Positions 37,519 to 45,864 of a stretch of 64,000 nucleotides of DNA are shown here, piece after piece. A model generated the notes under the pieces. It had not been told where the DNA came from and did not search any database. It saw nothing but the letters and a program-made list of their open reading frames with translations. The first letter of the stretch is position 1. Each line of letters opens with the position of its first letter. The position numbers and the translations under genes are program-made. This DNA is from Sedimentibacter sp. zth1 (GTDB taxonomy: Bacteria > Bacillota > Clostridia > Tissierellales > Sedimentibacteraceae): the NCBI RefSeq assembly GCF_017352195.1, contig NZ_CP071445.1, forward strand, positions 1,798,001-1,862,000. The letters run 5' to 3'.

Positions 37519-38904
37519 TTATTTATTGTCGATAATATTATTAGCCCATATTCCAGATTTTATGAGTATAAATCCAATTGTTGCCTTTATAATATCCGAT
37601 GATAAAACTATTGCATAAAGCACTTTTATATTTAACGATGTAAAACGTGTTAACACATAAGCTAAAGGTAAATTTATAACACATATATACAAGCTATCAA
37701 AGCAAAACGTTAAAATTGTTTTTCCTCCAGAACGCATTGTAAAATATGCCCCATGATTAAATGCTTGCAAAGGTAATGATACTGCATATATCCTCAAAAA
37801 GCTTGTAGCTAAGTTTCTTACTACCCCTTCGGTTTTATATATATAAGGTATATAACTAGCTGCAATAAATAATATTGCACCTATAACTACATATAAAGAA
37901 ACACTAAAAAATATAAGCTTTCTATCAGTATCCTTAGCTTTTTCAATTTCACCAGCTCCAAGTTGTTGTCCAACGAGTATTGATATTGCACTACCTAAAG
38001 AAAACAAGATAACTAAAAATAAATTAGAAACCGTACTTGATATATTAAATGCAGCCATAACATTAAGTCCTCTAACAGCATAGCTTTGAGTGATTCCGGC
38101 AGAACCTATTGAAAACATCATTTCATTAATAAGAAGTGGTGTTCCTGTAATCAGAATTTTCTTTACTATACTCCATGGAATATATAAGCTTTTATATACT
38201 TTATAAAAAAACACAAATTTGTCATCATTTTTATGAGATACTATAACTATATATAGCATTTCAATATATCTTGCTATAACTGTTGCAATAGCTGCGCCTT
38301 TAACTCCTAATGTAGGAAAACCTAAATATCCAAATATAAGAACGAAGTTTAAAACAAGGTTAACACCTATTGATATTGTACTTCCTATCATAGGAAGCAT
38401 TGTTTCCCCAGCTTCCCTAAGTGTTGTTGAATAGCTTTGTGAAATCATAAAAGGAACAAGTCCCCAAATAAGTATCTTCAGATATTCCTTAGCATACGTC
38501 AATGTATGCAATGAATTTACAACACTATCACTACTTTCTGTTATATAAAGATTTATTAAATTTTCTCCAAAAATAATAAACACAAATGTTACTATAACAC
38601 ATGCTATTGCGCCAAGAATCATTTTAAATCTAAAAGTGTACTTAACTCCATCATAGTCTTTATTTCCGAAAAATTGTGCTCCAAAGATTGAAGCTCCAGA
38701 TATACAACCGAAAATTGTTAAATTAAATACAAAAATAAGTTGATTTACTATTGCTACACCTGACATTGGTTCTGTACCAAGTCTTCCTACCATAACATTA
38801 TCTATCAAGTTAACAAAATTAGTTATTCCCTGCTGAATCATAATTGGTATAACTAACGCAATCACCATTTTGTAAAAATCTTTATTGCCAATATATTTTT
38901 TCAT
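37519..38904 (-). CDS. MATE-family multidrug/Na+ exporter
   Basis: 461 residues with about 12 hydrophobic segments in two halves. N-terminal MATE motif: IPIMIQQGITNFVNLIDNVM and VGRLGTEPMSGVAIVNQ; second half with AAFNISSTVSNL and VGQQLGAGEIEKAK. Expected role: export of cationic compounds against Na+ or H+. It is 37 bases after a second MATE gene, with good AGGAG site, so the two are co-transcribed. Substrates cannot be told from sequence. Confidence 0.93.
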   Translation of the reverse strand: MKKYIGNKDFYKMVIALVIPIMIQQGITNFVNLIDNVMVGRLGTEPMSGVAIVNQLIFVFNLTIFGCISGASIFGAQFFGNKDYDGVKYTFRFKMILGAIACVIVTFVFIIFGENLINLYITESSDSVVNSLHTLTYAKEYLKILIWGLVPFMISQSYSTTLREAGETMLPMIGSTISIGVNLVLNFVLIFGYLGFPTLGVKGAAIATVIARYIEMLYIVIVSHKNDDKFVFFYKVYKSLYIPWSIVKKILITGTPLLINEMMFSIGSAGITQSYAVRGLNVMAAFNISSTVSNLFLVILFSLGSAISILVGQQLGAGEIEKAKDTDRKLIFFSVSLYVVIGAILFIAASYIPYIYKTEGVVRNLATSFLRIYAVSLPLQAFNHGAYFTMRSGGKTILTFCFDSLYICVINLPLAYVLTRFTSLNIKVLYAIVLSSDIIKATIGFILIKSGIWANNIIDNK

Positions 38905-38941
38905 ATAATTATTTTTTCTCCTATTATTAACTTTTTACCTA

Positions 38942-40273
38942 TCATTCAAGTTTCTTTGCCCATCCATTATTTTTATAAAATAGAAATGATACTATAGCTG
39001 ATGTAGTCCATCCAATAGGCCATGACATCCAAATTCCATTTGTTCCAAAATAACCAGATAAAACAAACGCCAGTACAACCCTTAAAATTAAATCTAAAAA
39101 TGTTGAAATCATAAACTGTTTCATAGAACCAGCTCCTCTTAAAACACCATCCGACATAATTTTGACTGCAATAACAATATAAAATGGTGATACAATCTTT
39201 AAAAATGAAACTCCGACATTTAATGCTTCTATGCTACTATCATCCATAAACATGCTTATCATTTGATTACTAAAAATAAAAAAAGCAATAAAAAATGGAA
39301 CAACAACACATATCACAAGTAACATCGCTGATTTGAACCCTTCATAAACTCTTTCGACCTTTTTAGCCCCCATGTTTTGAGCCGTAAAATTAGATAATCC
39401 ACTTGCAAGGGTAGTAATTGATGTTATTGAAAAAGTATTAAGCTTAATAGCTGAAGAATAACCTGCTATAACAGCTGAACCAAAACCATTTACTATAGAT
39501 TGTATAAATATATTTCCAATCGAAATGAAACTTTGCTGTAAAATACTAGGAATAGCAACTATGCTAATTTTTCTTAGCATTGACAATGAAAATACTTTGT
39601 ATTTTTCTTCACACTTTATACTTGTAACCCTTCTTCTTAATGTTATCATTGCTAAAATTGACGATATTCCTTGTGCAACAAGAGTTGCTATTGCAACACC
39701 TGCTACGCCCATTTTGAACTGAATAACAAAAATCAAATCTAATATGACATTTCCAACTGAAGAACCTATTAAAAGATATAGTGGTGTTTTTGAATCTCCC
39801 AATGCTGTAAAAATACCAGTACATACATTGTAAAAAAATAAAAATATTAATCCTGCTATGTAAATTTGTAAATATAATAGTGAACCGCCAAATATATTGT
39901 TTGGTGTATTTATTGCTTTCATCATAGGAACACAAAATACTAATCCTAATATTGTTAATATTGTACTCAATCCTAAACATGTAAAAAAAGTTGTTGAAAC
40001 AGCTGTTTTCATATTTTTATAATCTTTTGCGCCAAACAAATTTGAAATTATAACTGAACACCCTATATTGCAACCTATTGCAATTGCCATAAAAATCATT
40101 GTTATAGGATATGAAGCTCCTACTGAAGCTAACGCATCCTCTCCAGCAAATTTACCTGCAATCATTCCATCAGCAATATTGTACATTTGTTGAAACATAA
40201 CACTAATAAGCATTGGAATTGAAAACTTCCATAAAATCTTATTGGGTTTTCCTACTGTCATATCTGTAATCAT
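38942..40273 (-). CDS. MATE-family exporter, second copy
   Basis: 443 residues, about 12 membrane segments. Motifs: ISVMFQQMYNIADGMIAGKF, EDALASVGASYPITM, and in the second half AGYSSAIKLNTF and FTAQNMGAKKVERV. It belongs to a different MATE branch (NorM/DinF-like) from its neighbour, so the pair is not a recent duplication. RBS AAAGGAG. It follows the ABC-F gene after about 80 bases containing an AT-rich hairpin. Confidence 0.93.
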   Translation of the reverse strand: MITDMTVGKPNKILWKFSIPMLISVMFQQMYNIADGMIAGKFAGEDALASVGASYPITMIFMAIAIGCNIGCSVIISNLFGAKDYKNMKTAVSTTFFTCLGLSTILTILGLVFCVPMMKAINTPNNIFGGSLLYLQIYIAGLIFLFFYNVCTGIFTALGDSKTPLYLLIGSSVGNVILDLIFVIQFKMGVAGVAIATLVAQGISSILAMITLRRRVTSIKCEEKYKVFSLSMLRKISIVAIPSILQQSFISIGNIFIQSIVNGFGSAVIAGYSSAIKLNTFSITSITTLASGLSNFTAQNMGAKKVERVYEGFKSAMLLVICVVVPFFIAFFIFSNQMISMFMDDSSIEALNVGVSFLKIVSPFYIVIAVKIMSDGVLRGAGSMKQFMISTFLDLILRVVLAFVLSGYFGTNGIWMSWPIGWTTSAIVSFLFYKNNGWAKKLE

Positions 40274-40308
40274 TGTATCTCCTTTATACTGCGTTTAAAG
40301 TAATAAAG

Positions 40309-40339
40309 GCATTATATTTAATTTAATTAAATACAATGC
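40309..40339 (-). terminator. AT-rich hairpin after ABC-F gene
   Basis: GCATT and TATTTAATT pair with AATTAAATA and AATGC with one mismatch and a very short loop, followed by a T-rich stretch on the minus strand. A weak or partial terminator. Confidence 0.4.
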
Positions 40340-40354
40340 TACTTATTTTATACC

Positions 40355-42154
40355 TTATATGTTTTTTTGATTTTCTATTTGTTCTTTTAAATCAGATAAA
40401 TAAACCCATCTATCCATTTTAAAATCTAGTTGAACTTGTAATTTGTCTTTTTCATTCATTAAATCCTGTAATTTTACATAATCAGTTGAATTTTTGGACA
40501 TTTGTTTACCTATATCTTCTATTTTTTCTTCAAGCATTGATATATCATCATCTATCGTTTCATACTCTCTTTGCTCTTTAAAAGTAAACTTTAGCTTTTT
40601 AGGCTTTTGCTGATATTCTTGCTTGCTTCTTTTTTCATCTTTTACATTTACATCAATTTGAGTAGTCTTTTGAATTAATTCTTTTTCCTCGTGGAAGTCA
40701 GAATACCCACCATTATAAAGCTTAATTATGCCATTGCCTTGAACCTCGAATATTGCATTTACTACTTTATCAAGAAAATATCTATCATGGGAAACCGTTA
40801 TAACAGCCCCCTTAAACGTTTCTAAATAATCCTCTAATATGGTTAATGTTTGAATATCCAAGTCATTAGTTGGCTCATCTAACAATAAAACATTGGGTGC
40901 ACTAACTAAAATACTAAGTAAAAATAATCTTCTTCTTTCTCCACCTGAAAGTCTACCAATTACATTATATTGTAAATCAGGTGTGAATAAAAATTTTTCT
41001 AGCATTTGTGAAGCAGATATTTTACCATCAATCGTTTCTATATATTCAGCTATATTCTTAATATAATCAATAACTTTTAGCTTCAAATCCATTTCCTTTG
41101 ATTCTTGTGAAAAATACCCTAATTTTACCGTTTGACCTATTTCTACATTACCACTATCAGGTTTCAATCTTCCACTAATAAGATTTAAGAAAGTAGTTTT
41201 ACCTGCACCATTTTGACCTACTATACCAATTCTTGCATCTTTTGTGATTGTAAATTCAAAGTTTTCTACAATATTTTTATCGCTAAAACTTTTACTAATA
41301 TTATTTATTTCAATAATTTTTTTACCGAGCCTTGAAGAGACAGAACTTAAATCTACTTTATCATTAACTTGAATCAACGGTTTATCTCTTAATTCCTCAA
41401 ATCTCTCTATTCTAGATTTGCTTTTAGTGCCTCTTGCACGAACACCTCTTTTTATCCATTCGAGTTCTTTTCTCAATACGCTTTGACGTTTTCTTTCACT
41501 AGCTTCATCAAAGTCTTCTCTCATAGCCTTTAACTCAATAAATTTATTATAATTTCCATCATATGTATATAAATTTCCTTTGTCAAGCTCAATAATCTTA
41601 TTGGTTACTCTATCAAGAAAATATCTATCATGTGTAACCATAATTATTGCACCATTAAATTTTTTTAGATATCCCTCTAACCATACTACCATGTCATTAT
41701 CTAAATGATTTGTTGGCTCATCTAATATTAGAAGTTCACATGAATTTACTAATGCACTTGCTATTGCAACTCTTTTTCTTTGACCACCTGATAATAGACT
41801 AACTCTTTTGTCAAAATCGGTCATTCCCAGTTTTGTAAGTATAGTTTTAGCTTCATACTCCTTTAAATTTTTTACTTCATTGGATGTATTAAAGAAAACT
41901 TGCTCTATAACTGTTAAGTTTTCATTGAAAACAGGATTTTGAGGAAGATAAATAACTCTATCTCCTTGTTTTTTTATAATCTCTCCAGAATCCGAATCTT
42001 CCACATCCGCTAATATCTTTAAAAGTGTTGATTTACCAGTACCATTGATACCAATGACACCGATTTTATCACCCTCATTTATATACAATGTTACATTTTC
42101 TAATAGCTTTTTATCACCATAATTTTTACTTACGTTATTTGCTGTTAATATCAT
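40355..42154 (-). CDS. ABC-F family ATPase (Uup/EttA-like, ribosome-associated)
   Basis: 599 residues: two ATPase domains with no membrane part. First: Walker A GINGTGKST, signature SLLSGGQRKRV, Walker B LLILDEPTNHLD. Second: GQNGAGKTT, RLSGGERRRL, VLLLDEPTNDLD. The interdomain linker is Lys/Arg-rich, and a coiled-coil C-terminal domain (about 510-599) places it near Uup. Such proteins act on ribosomes or in DNA repair, some giving antibiotic protection. It lies 30 bases after the DUF116 gene and may share its transcript. Confidence 0.94.
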   Translation of the reverse strand: MILTANNVSKNYGDKKLLENVTLYINEGDKIGVIGINGTGKSTLLKILADVEDSDSGEIIKKQGDRVIYLPQNPVFNENLTVIEQVFFNTSNEVKNLKEYEAKTILTKLGMTDFDKRVSLLSGGQRKRVAIASALVNSCELLILDEPTNHLDNDMVVWLEGYLKKFNGAIIMVTHDRYFLDRVTNKIIELDKGNLYTYDGNYNKFIELKAMREDFDEASERKRQSVLRKELEWIKRGVRARGTKSKSRIERFEELRDKPLIQVNDKVDLSSVSSRLGKKIIEINNISKSFSDKNIVENFEFTITKDARIGIVGQNGAGKTTFLNLISGRLKPDSGNVEIGQTVKLGYFSQESKEMDLKLKVIDYIKNIAEYIETIDGKISASQMLEKFLFTPDLQYNVIGRLSGGERRRLFLLSILVSAPNVLLLDEPTNDLDIQTLTILEDYLETFKGAVITVSHDRYFLDKVVNAIFEVQGNGIIKLYNGGYSDFHEEKELIQKTTQIDVNVKDEKRSKQEYQQKPKKLKFTFKEQREYETIDDDISMLEEKIEDIGKQMSKNSTDYVKLQDLMNEKDKLQVQLDFKMDRWVYLSDLKEQIENQKNI

Positions 42155-42184
42155 TTTTAACCCTTCAATTTCTAACTTTTTTTA

Positions 42185-43324
42185 TTAATCTATAATACCT
42201 AAAATATCCATCAAATATTCTGCATTTAAACTTGTAACTTTAGTATTATTTATCCAATGATTACAGCCACAATAATCAAGTAATACACATTGGGGAACAA
42301 ACCCTATTCTTTTTGCTAACCATCCACCAGATAATAAATTTGCTATACATGAAACTCCTATTATTCCAATATTTTCGCAAGCAAAATCATTACTTTTGAA
42401 CAAACTAGATGCATGATTAATAATGTAAACCTCTATATTTTGTCCATTTGCCATGTTACAAATCTTATTTATTTGACATCTACTACTACAGCCTTGGCAC
42501 TTGAAGCCATACTTACTAGAAGTAGACTTGCAATCATTATTATATCTCATACAACCAGGAAGAAAAATCATTTTTTTATATGTTTTTATGAATTCACTTC
42601 TATATACTTCATTCATCAATTCAGCACCTACCATATTAAAATAGTATTGGAGCTTTGGTTTGCTACAAAATATAATATCCTCCATATTTTGATGTTCTTT
42701 TATTACATCATTTATGTATATATCTAAATTTGGTAAATATTCATCTAACACTGGAGAACAAATAATAACCATTTTTTCAACACAAATACATGATTTTTTT
42801 ATGAAATTTTCTACTTCATCTTTATCTAGATTTAAAAAGTACATGTAAAAAGCTTCTAGCCTAATACATTCCTCAAAAAATTCATCGGATATAATTAAAT
42901 AATCAATTAACTTTCTGAAATTTTCAATGTTATAATCTATTTTAATTCTAGATATATTAAACAAGTTATGAGTTAATACTTTTCCTTTTATATTATTTCT
43001 AGTTTTCTTATTTAATAATTTAAAATTGTATACTTTTTTTAATTTTTTTAAATAGTTTGCCTTCTTAGAATCAATACCTACAGCAAAATTAATATAATTA
43101 TCCCACAAAACACCTATTAATAATACATCCAAACCATACTCTTCTATAGTCCTTGGCTTTTCAATAGAACTTATTTTTTGAAATGTTACATAATCATCAA
43201 GCTCATCTCTAAACATAATTAAAACCTCGTCTATTACATTTTTAGAAATAGCTTTTATTTTCTTATAATAACTACTGCTGTTTGATTTATCCACTAACAA
43301 ATTATATATTTCTTTATCACACAT
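42185..43324 (-). CDS. DUF116 protein with cysteine cluster
   Basis: 379 residues from ATG (MCDKEIYN); a TTG five codons earlier was not chosen. C-terminal half is the DUF116 domain: PGCMRYNNDC, CQGCSSRCQINKIC and later VSCIANLLSGGW, VLLDYCGCNHW. About ten cysteines in this half could bind a metal or an iron-sulfur cluster. N-terminal half has no match that I recognise. Role unknown; DUF116 proteins are common in anaerobes. It is the first gene of the ABC-F/MATE group. Confidence 0.85.
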   Translation of the reverse strand: MCDKEIYNLLVDKSNSSSYYKKIKAISKNVIDEVLIMFRDELDDYVTFQKISSIEKPRTIEEYGLDVLLIGVLWDNYINFAVGIDSKKANYLKKLKKVYNFKLLNKKTRNNIKGKVLTHNLFNISRIKIDYNIENFRKLIDYLIISDEFFEECIRLEAFYMYFLNLDKDEVENFIKKSCICVEKMVIICSPVLDEYLPNLDIYINDVIKEHQNMEDIIFCSKPKLQYYFNMVGAELMNEVYRSEFIKTYKKMIFLPGCMRYNNDCKSTSSKYGFKCQGCSSRCQINKICNMANGQNIEVYIINHASSLFKSNDFACENIGIIGVSCIANLLSGGWLAKRIGFVPQCVLLDYCGCNHWINNTKVTSLNAEYLMDILGIID

Positions 43325-43524
43325 TTTTACCACCAACAATATAATTAATCTACTACAAATAATATATTAATTAGACAATATTTGCAACTAGTGAATAACT
43401 TATATTTTTACACGTTTGTTAAATTTTTGCTAATGTGCTTTATGAATAATGCACTTCTAAATGCACACGATATAATATAATTTACTTTAATATCAAGCTT
43501 TTCTATTTTCATTATAAAAAAAGC

Positions 43525-43553
43525 TTGACATCTTTTTAACAATGAATTACAAT
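43525..43553 (+). promoter_or_regulatory. Strong promoter of alcohol dehydrogenase
   Basis: Perfect TTGACA, 17 bases, TACAAT. The -35 is at the edge of an AAGCTTTT/AAAAGCTT inverted repeat (43495-43526). The rest of this roughly 290-base gap back to the DUF116 gene shows nothing else I can name. Confidence 0.8.
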
Positions 43554-43566
43554 TAGACTATAAAGA

Positions 43567-43583
43567 TTGTTAATTTTATAACA
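43567..43583 (+). promoter_or_regulatory. Rex-like operator near alcohol dehydrogenase start site
   Basis: TTGTTAATTTTATAACA resembles the Rex consensus TTGTTAA-N4-TTAACAA with the second half imperfect. It lies about 14 bases after the -10, where a repressor would block transcription. A second half site, TTTAACAA, is in the promoter spacer. Confidence 0.4.
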
Positions 43584-43617
43584 TTGTTTTGAAAATTAAA
43601 TTTTAGGAGGATATATT

Positions 43618-44793
43618 ATGTCAAGATTTACATTACCTAGAGATTTATATTACGGAAAAGGTAGCTTAGAAACATTAAAAACATTAAAGGGTAAAAAAGC
43701 TATAGTTGTAGTTGGTGGCGGTTCAATGAAACGCTTTGGATTTTTGGACACTATAGTTTCATATTTAAATGATGCTAATATAGAAGTTAAGTTATTTGAA
43801 AATGTTGAACCTGATCCATCTGTTGAAACAGTACTTAGAGGTGCTGAAGCAATGAAGGAATTTAACCCTGACTGGATAATTGCAGTGGGAGGCGGTTCAC
43901 CAATAGATGCTGCAAAAGCAATGTGGACTTTTTATGAGTACCCTGAAACAACTTTTGAAGACTTAATTACTCCTTTTAATTTTCCTGAGTTAAGACAAAA
44001 AGCAAAATTTATTGCTATACCATCAACATCAGGAACAGCAACAGAAGTAACTGCTTTTTCAGTTATAACTGATTATGCTAAAGGAATAAAATATCCATTG
44101 GCAGACTTCAATATTACACCTGATATAGCTATAGTAGACCCTACACTTGCTGAAACAATGCCTCAAAAGCTTACTGCTCATACTGGTATGGATGCTTTAA
44201 CACATGCTGTAGAAGCTTATGTTTCTACTCTTAATTCACCATTTACTGATCCATTAGCTTTAAAGGCTATTGAAATGGTATTTGATTATTTACCAGCATC
44301 TTATAATGGTGATATGAATGCTAGAGAGCAAATGCACTATGGTCAATGCTTAGCTGGAATGGCATTCTCAAATGCGCTTCTTGGTATAGTTCACTCTATG
44401 GCACACAAAACAGGTGCTGCATTCTCTACTGGACATATTCCACATGGATGTGCAAATGCAATATATTTACCATACGTTATTAAATTTAATGCAAAGTGTG
44501 CTGAGCAAAGATATGCTGACATAGCTAAGTTTGTAGGATTAACTGGAAATAATAATGCAGAACTTATTAATAACCTTTGTGACAAAATAGATAACTATAA
44601 TGCTAAATTCAATATTCCTAAAACATTAAAAGAATTTGGAATAGTTGAAGAAGAATTCAAACAAAAAGTCAAAGAAATATCTGAACTTGCTATAAGTGAT
44701 GCATGTACTGGTTCAAATCCTAGAGCTATAACAACAGAAGAAATGGAAAAATTATTTAACTGTATTTACTACGGAACAGAAGTTAATTTCTAA
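43618..44793 (+). CDS. Iron-containing NAD(P)-dependent alcohol dehydrogenase
   Basis: 391 residues, AGGAGG site 8 bases before the ATG. N-terminal nucleotide domain with VVVGGGSMKRFG and AVGGGSPIDAAKAM; C-terminal iron site with HTGMDALTHAVEAY, GIVHSMAHKTGAAF and IPHGCANAIYLPY, covering the Asp and three His ligands of group III ADHs. Full length. Reduces aldehydes or ketones to alcohols, regenerating NAD+. Codon use is more balanced than its neighbours, consistent with high expression, as are the strong promoter, RBS and terminator. Monocistronic. The substrate (ethanol, butanol or hydroxy acid) is not resolvable. Confidence 0.95.
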   Translation: MSRFTLPRDLYYGKGSLETLKTLKGKKAIVVVGGGSMKRFGFLDTIVSYLNDANIEVKLFENVEPDPSVETVLRGAEAMKEFNPDWIIAVGGGSPIDAAKAMWTFYEYPETTFEDLITPFNFPELRQKAKFIAIPSTSGTATEVTAFSVITDYAKGIKYPLADFNITPDIAIVDPTLAETMPQKLTAHTGMDALTHAVEAYVSTLNSPFTDPLALKAIEMVFDYLPASYNGDMNAREQMHYGQCLAGMAFSNALLGIVHSMAHKTGAAFSTGHIPHGCANAIYLPYVIKFNAKCAEQRYADIAKFVGLTGNNNAELINNLCDKIDNYNAKFNIPKTLKEFGIVEEEFKQKVKEISELAISDACTGSNPRAITTEEMEKLFNCIYYGTEVNF

Positions 44794-44814
44794 AATATAA
44801 ATATAAATAATCAA

Positions 44815-44850
44815 AAAAACAAGGAGTATGTTATTATACTCCTTGTTTTT
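44815..44850. terminator. Bidirectional terminator between alcohol dehydrogenase and proC
   Basis: Perfect 15-bp stem AAAAACAAGGAGTAT/ATACTCCTTGTTTTT with a 6-base loop, between convergent genes. Confidence 0.9.
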
Positions 44851-44852
44851 TA

Positions 44853-45659
44853 TTAAGAATTTAATTCATTTGCTCTTTCTACACATTTTACACAGCCTTC
44901 ATCTATTATACTGTATAAATTTTTCTCATCAAATACCTTTATTGATTCTATTGTTGTTCCTCCAGGAGAACAAACCTGTTTAATTAATTCTTCAGGTTCC
45001 TTGCCTGTTTTTAATACCATTTCCGCGGCACCTATAAATGTTTTTGCTACTAATTTTTTTGCAACGTCTTTATCTACTCCCATATTTTCAACTGACTTTG
45101 CTATACAATTAATAAAATAGTATACATAAGCTGGAGAACTTCCATTTGCAGCAATTATATTGTTCATTTGATTTTCCGGTATAACTGCAACTTCCCCCAT
45201 ATTTTTAAATATGTTCATAATATTTTCAAACTCATTGTCATTAACATTCTGTGTTTTTGAAAATGCACATGCACCACAACCAATAAGTAAAGGAGTATTA
45301 GGCATTATTCTAATAATTTTTGTTTCATCTCCTAAAAATTTTTGTATATATGATGTTGATATTCCAGCTGCTATTGTAATAATGATTTGATTTTGAGGTC
45401 TGTTTTTAGCTTCTTTTAATTTAGCTAATAGACTTTCATATACTTGTGGCTTTACAGCTAATAATACTATTTCGCAATTTTCAATAATGCTTTGTTCTGA
45501 TGGTAACACAGTATAGCCTTTAGATTTACACAAATCAATCTTTTCAGGCATTATATCAAAAATTGCTACTTCTGTTTTGTCAAAGGCCTTGCAATTAACT
45601 GAACCATCTATTATTGCTAAGCCCATATTTCCAGCTCCTATTGAACCTATTTTATACAT
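44853..45659 (-). CDS. proC: Pyrroline-5-carboxylate reductase
   Basis: 268 residues, AAGAGGTGA site. N-terminal Rossmann motif GSIGAGNMGLAI, then LLAVKPQVYE, TIAAGIS, RIMPNTPLLIGCG, and the C-terminal signature GSSPAYVYYFI and VCSPGGTTIESI. It makes proline from pyrroline-5-carboxylate with NAD(P)H in the cytoplasm. Single gene with its own promoter. Confidence 0.97.
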   Translation of the reverse strand: MYKIGSIGAGNMGLAIIDGSVNCKAFDKTEVAIFDIMPEKIDLCKSKGYTVLPSEQSIIENCEIVLLAVKPQVYESLLAKLKEAKNRPQNQIIITIAAGISTSYIQKFLGDETKIIRIMPNTPLLIGCGACAFSKTQNVNDNEFENIMNIFKNMGEVAVIPENQMNNIIAANGSSPAYVYYFINCIAKSVENMGVDKDVAKKLVAKTFIGAAEMVLKTGKEPEELIKQVCSPGGTTIESIKVFDEKNLYSIIDEGCVKCVERANELNS

Positions 45660-45707
45660 AATTCACCTCTTAATAATTTTTATCGATATTTACTTCCAAT
45701 AAACTAA

Positions 45708-45736
45708 ATTATATTACTTGTTTATTAAAAAATCAA
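45708..45736 (-). promoter_or_regulatory. Promoter of proC
   Basis: Minus strand TTGATT, 17 bases, TATAAT, about 50 bases before the start codon. Confidence 0.65.
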
Positions 45737-45864
45737 CAAATAAAGCCTATTGCTGATAAAATGTAACACTATAGTAATTTTGTTTTACTAAAAACATGAT
45801 ATAATGACTTTAATAAACAAAAACAAATGATTTTTAAAAATAAAGTAAATTGAAAGGAGTATAT

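Noticed and set aside
37519-40273. Recent duplication of the two MATE genes
   Set aside because: The proteins differ throughout and appear to be from different MATE branches.
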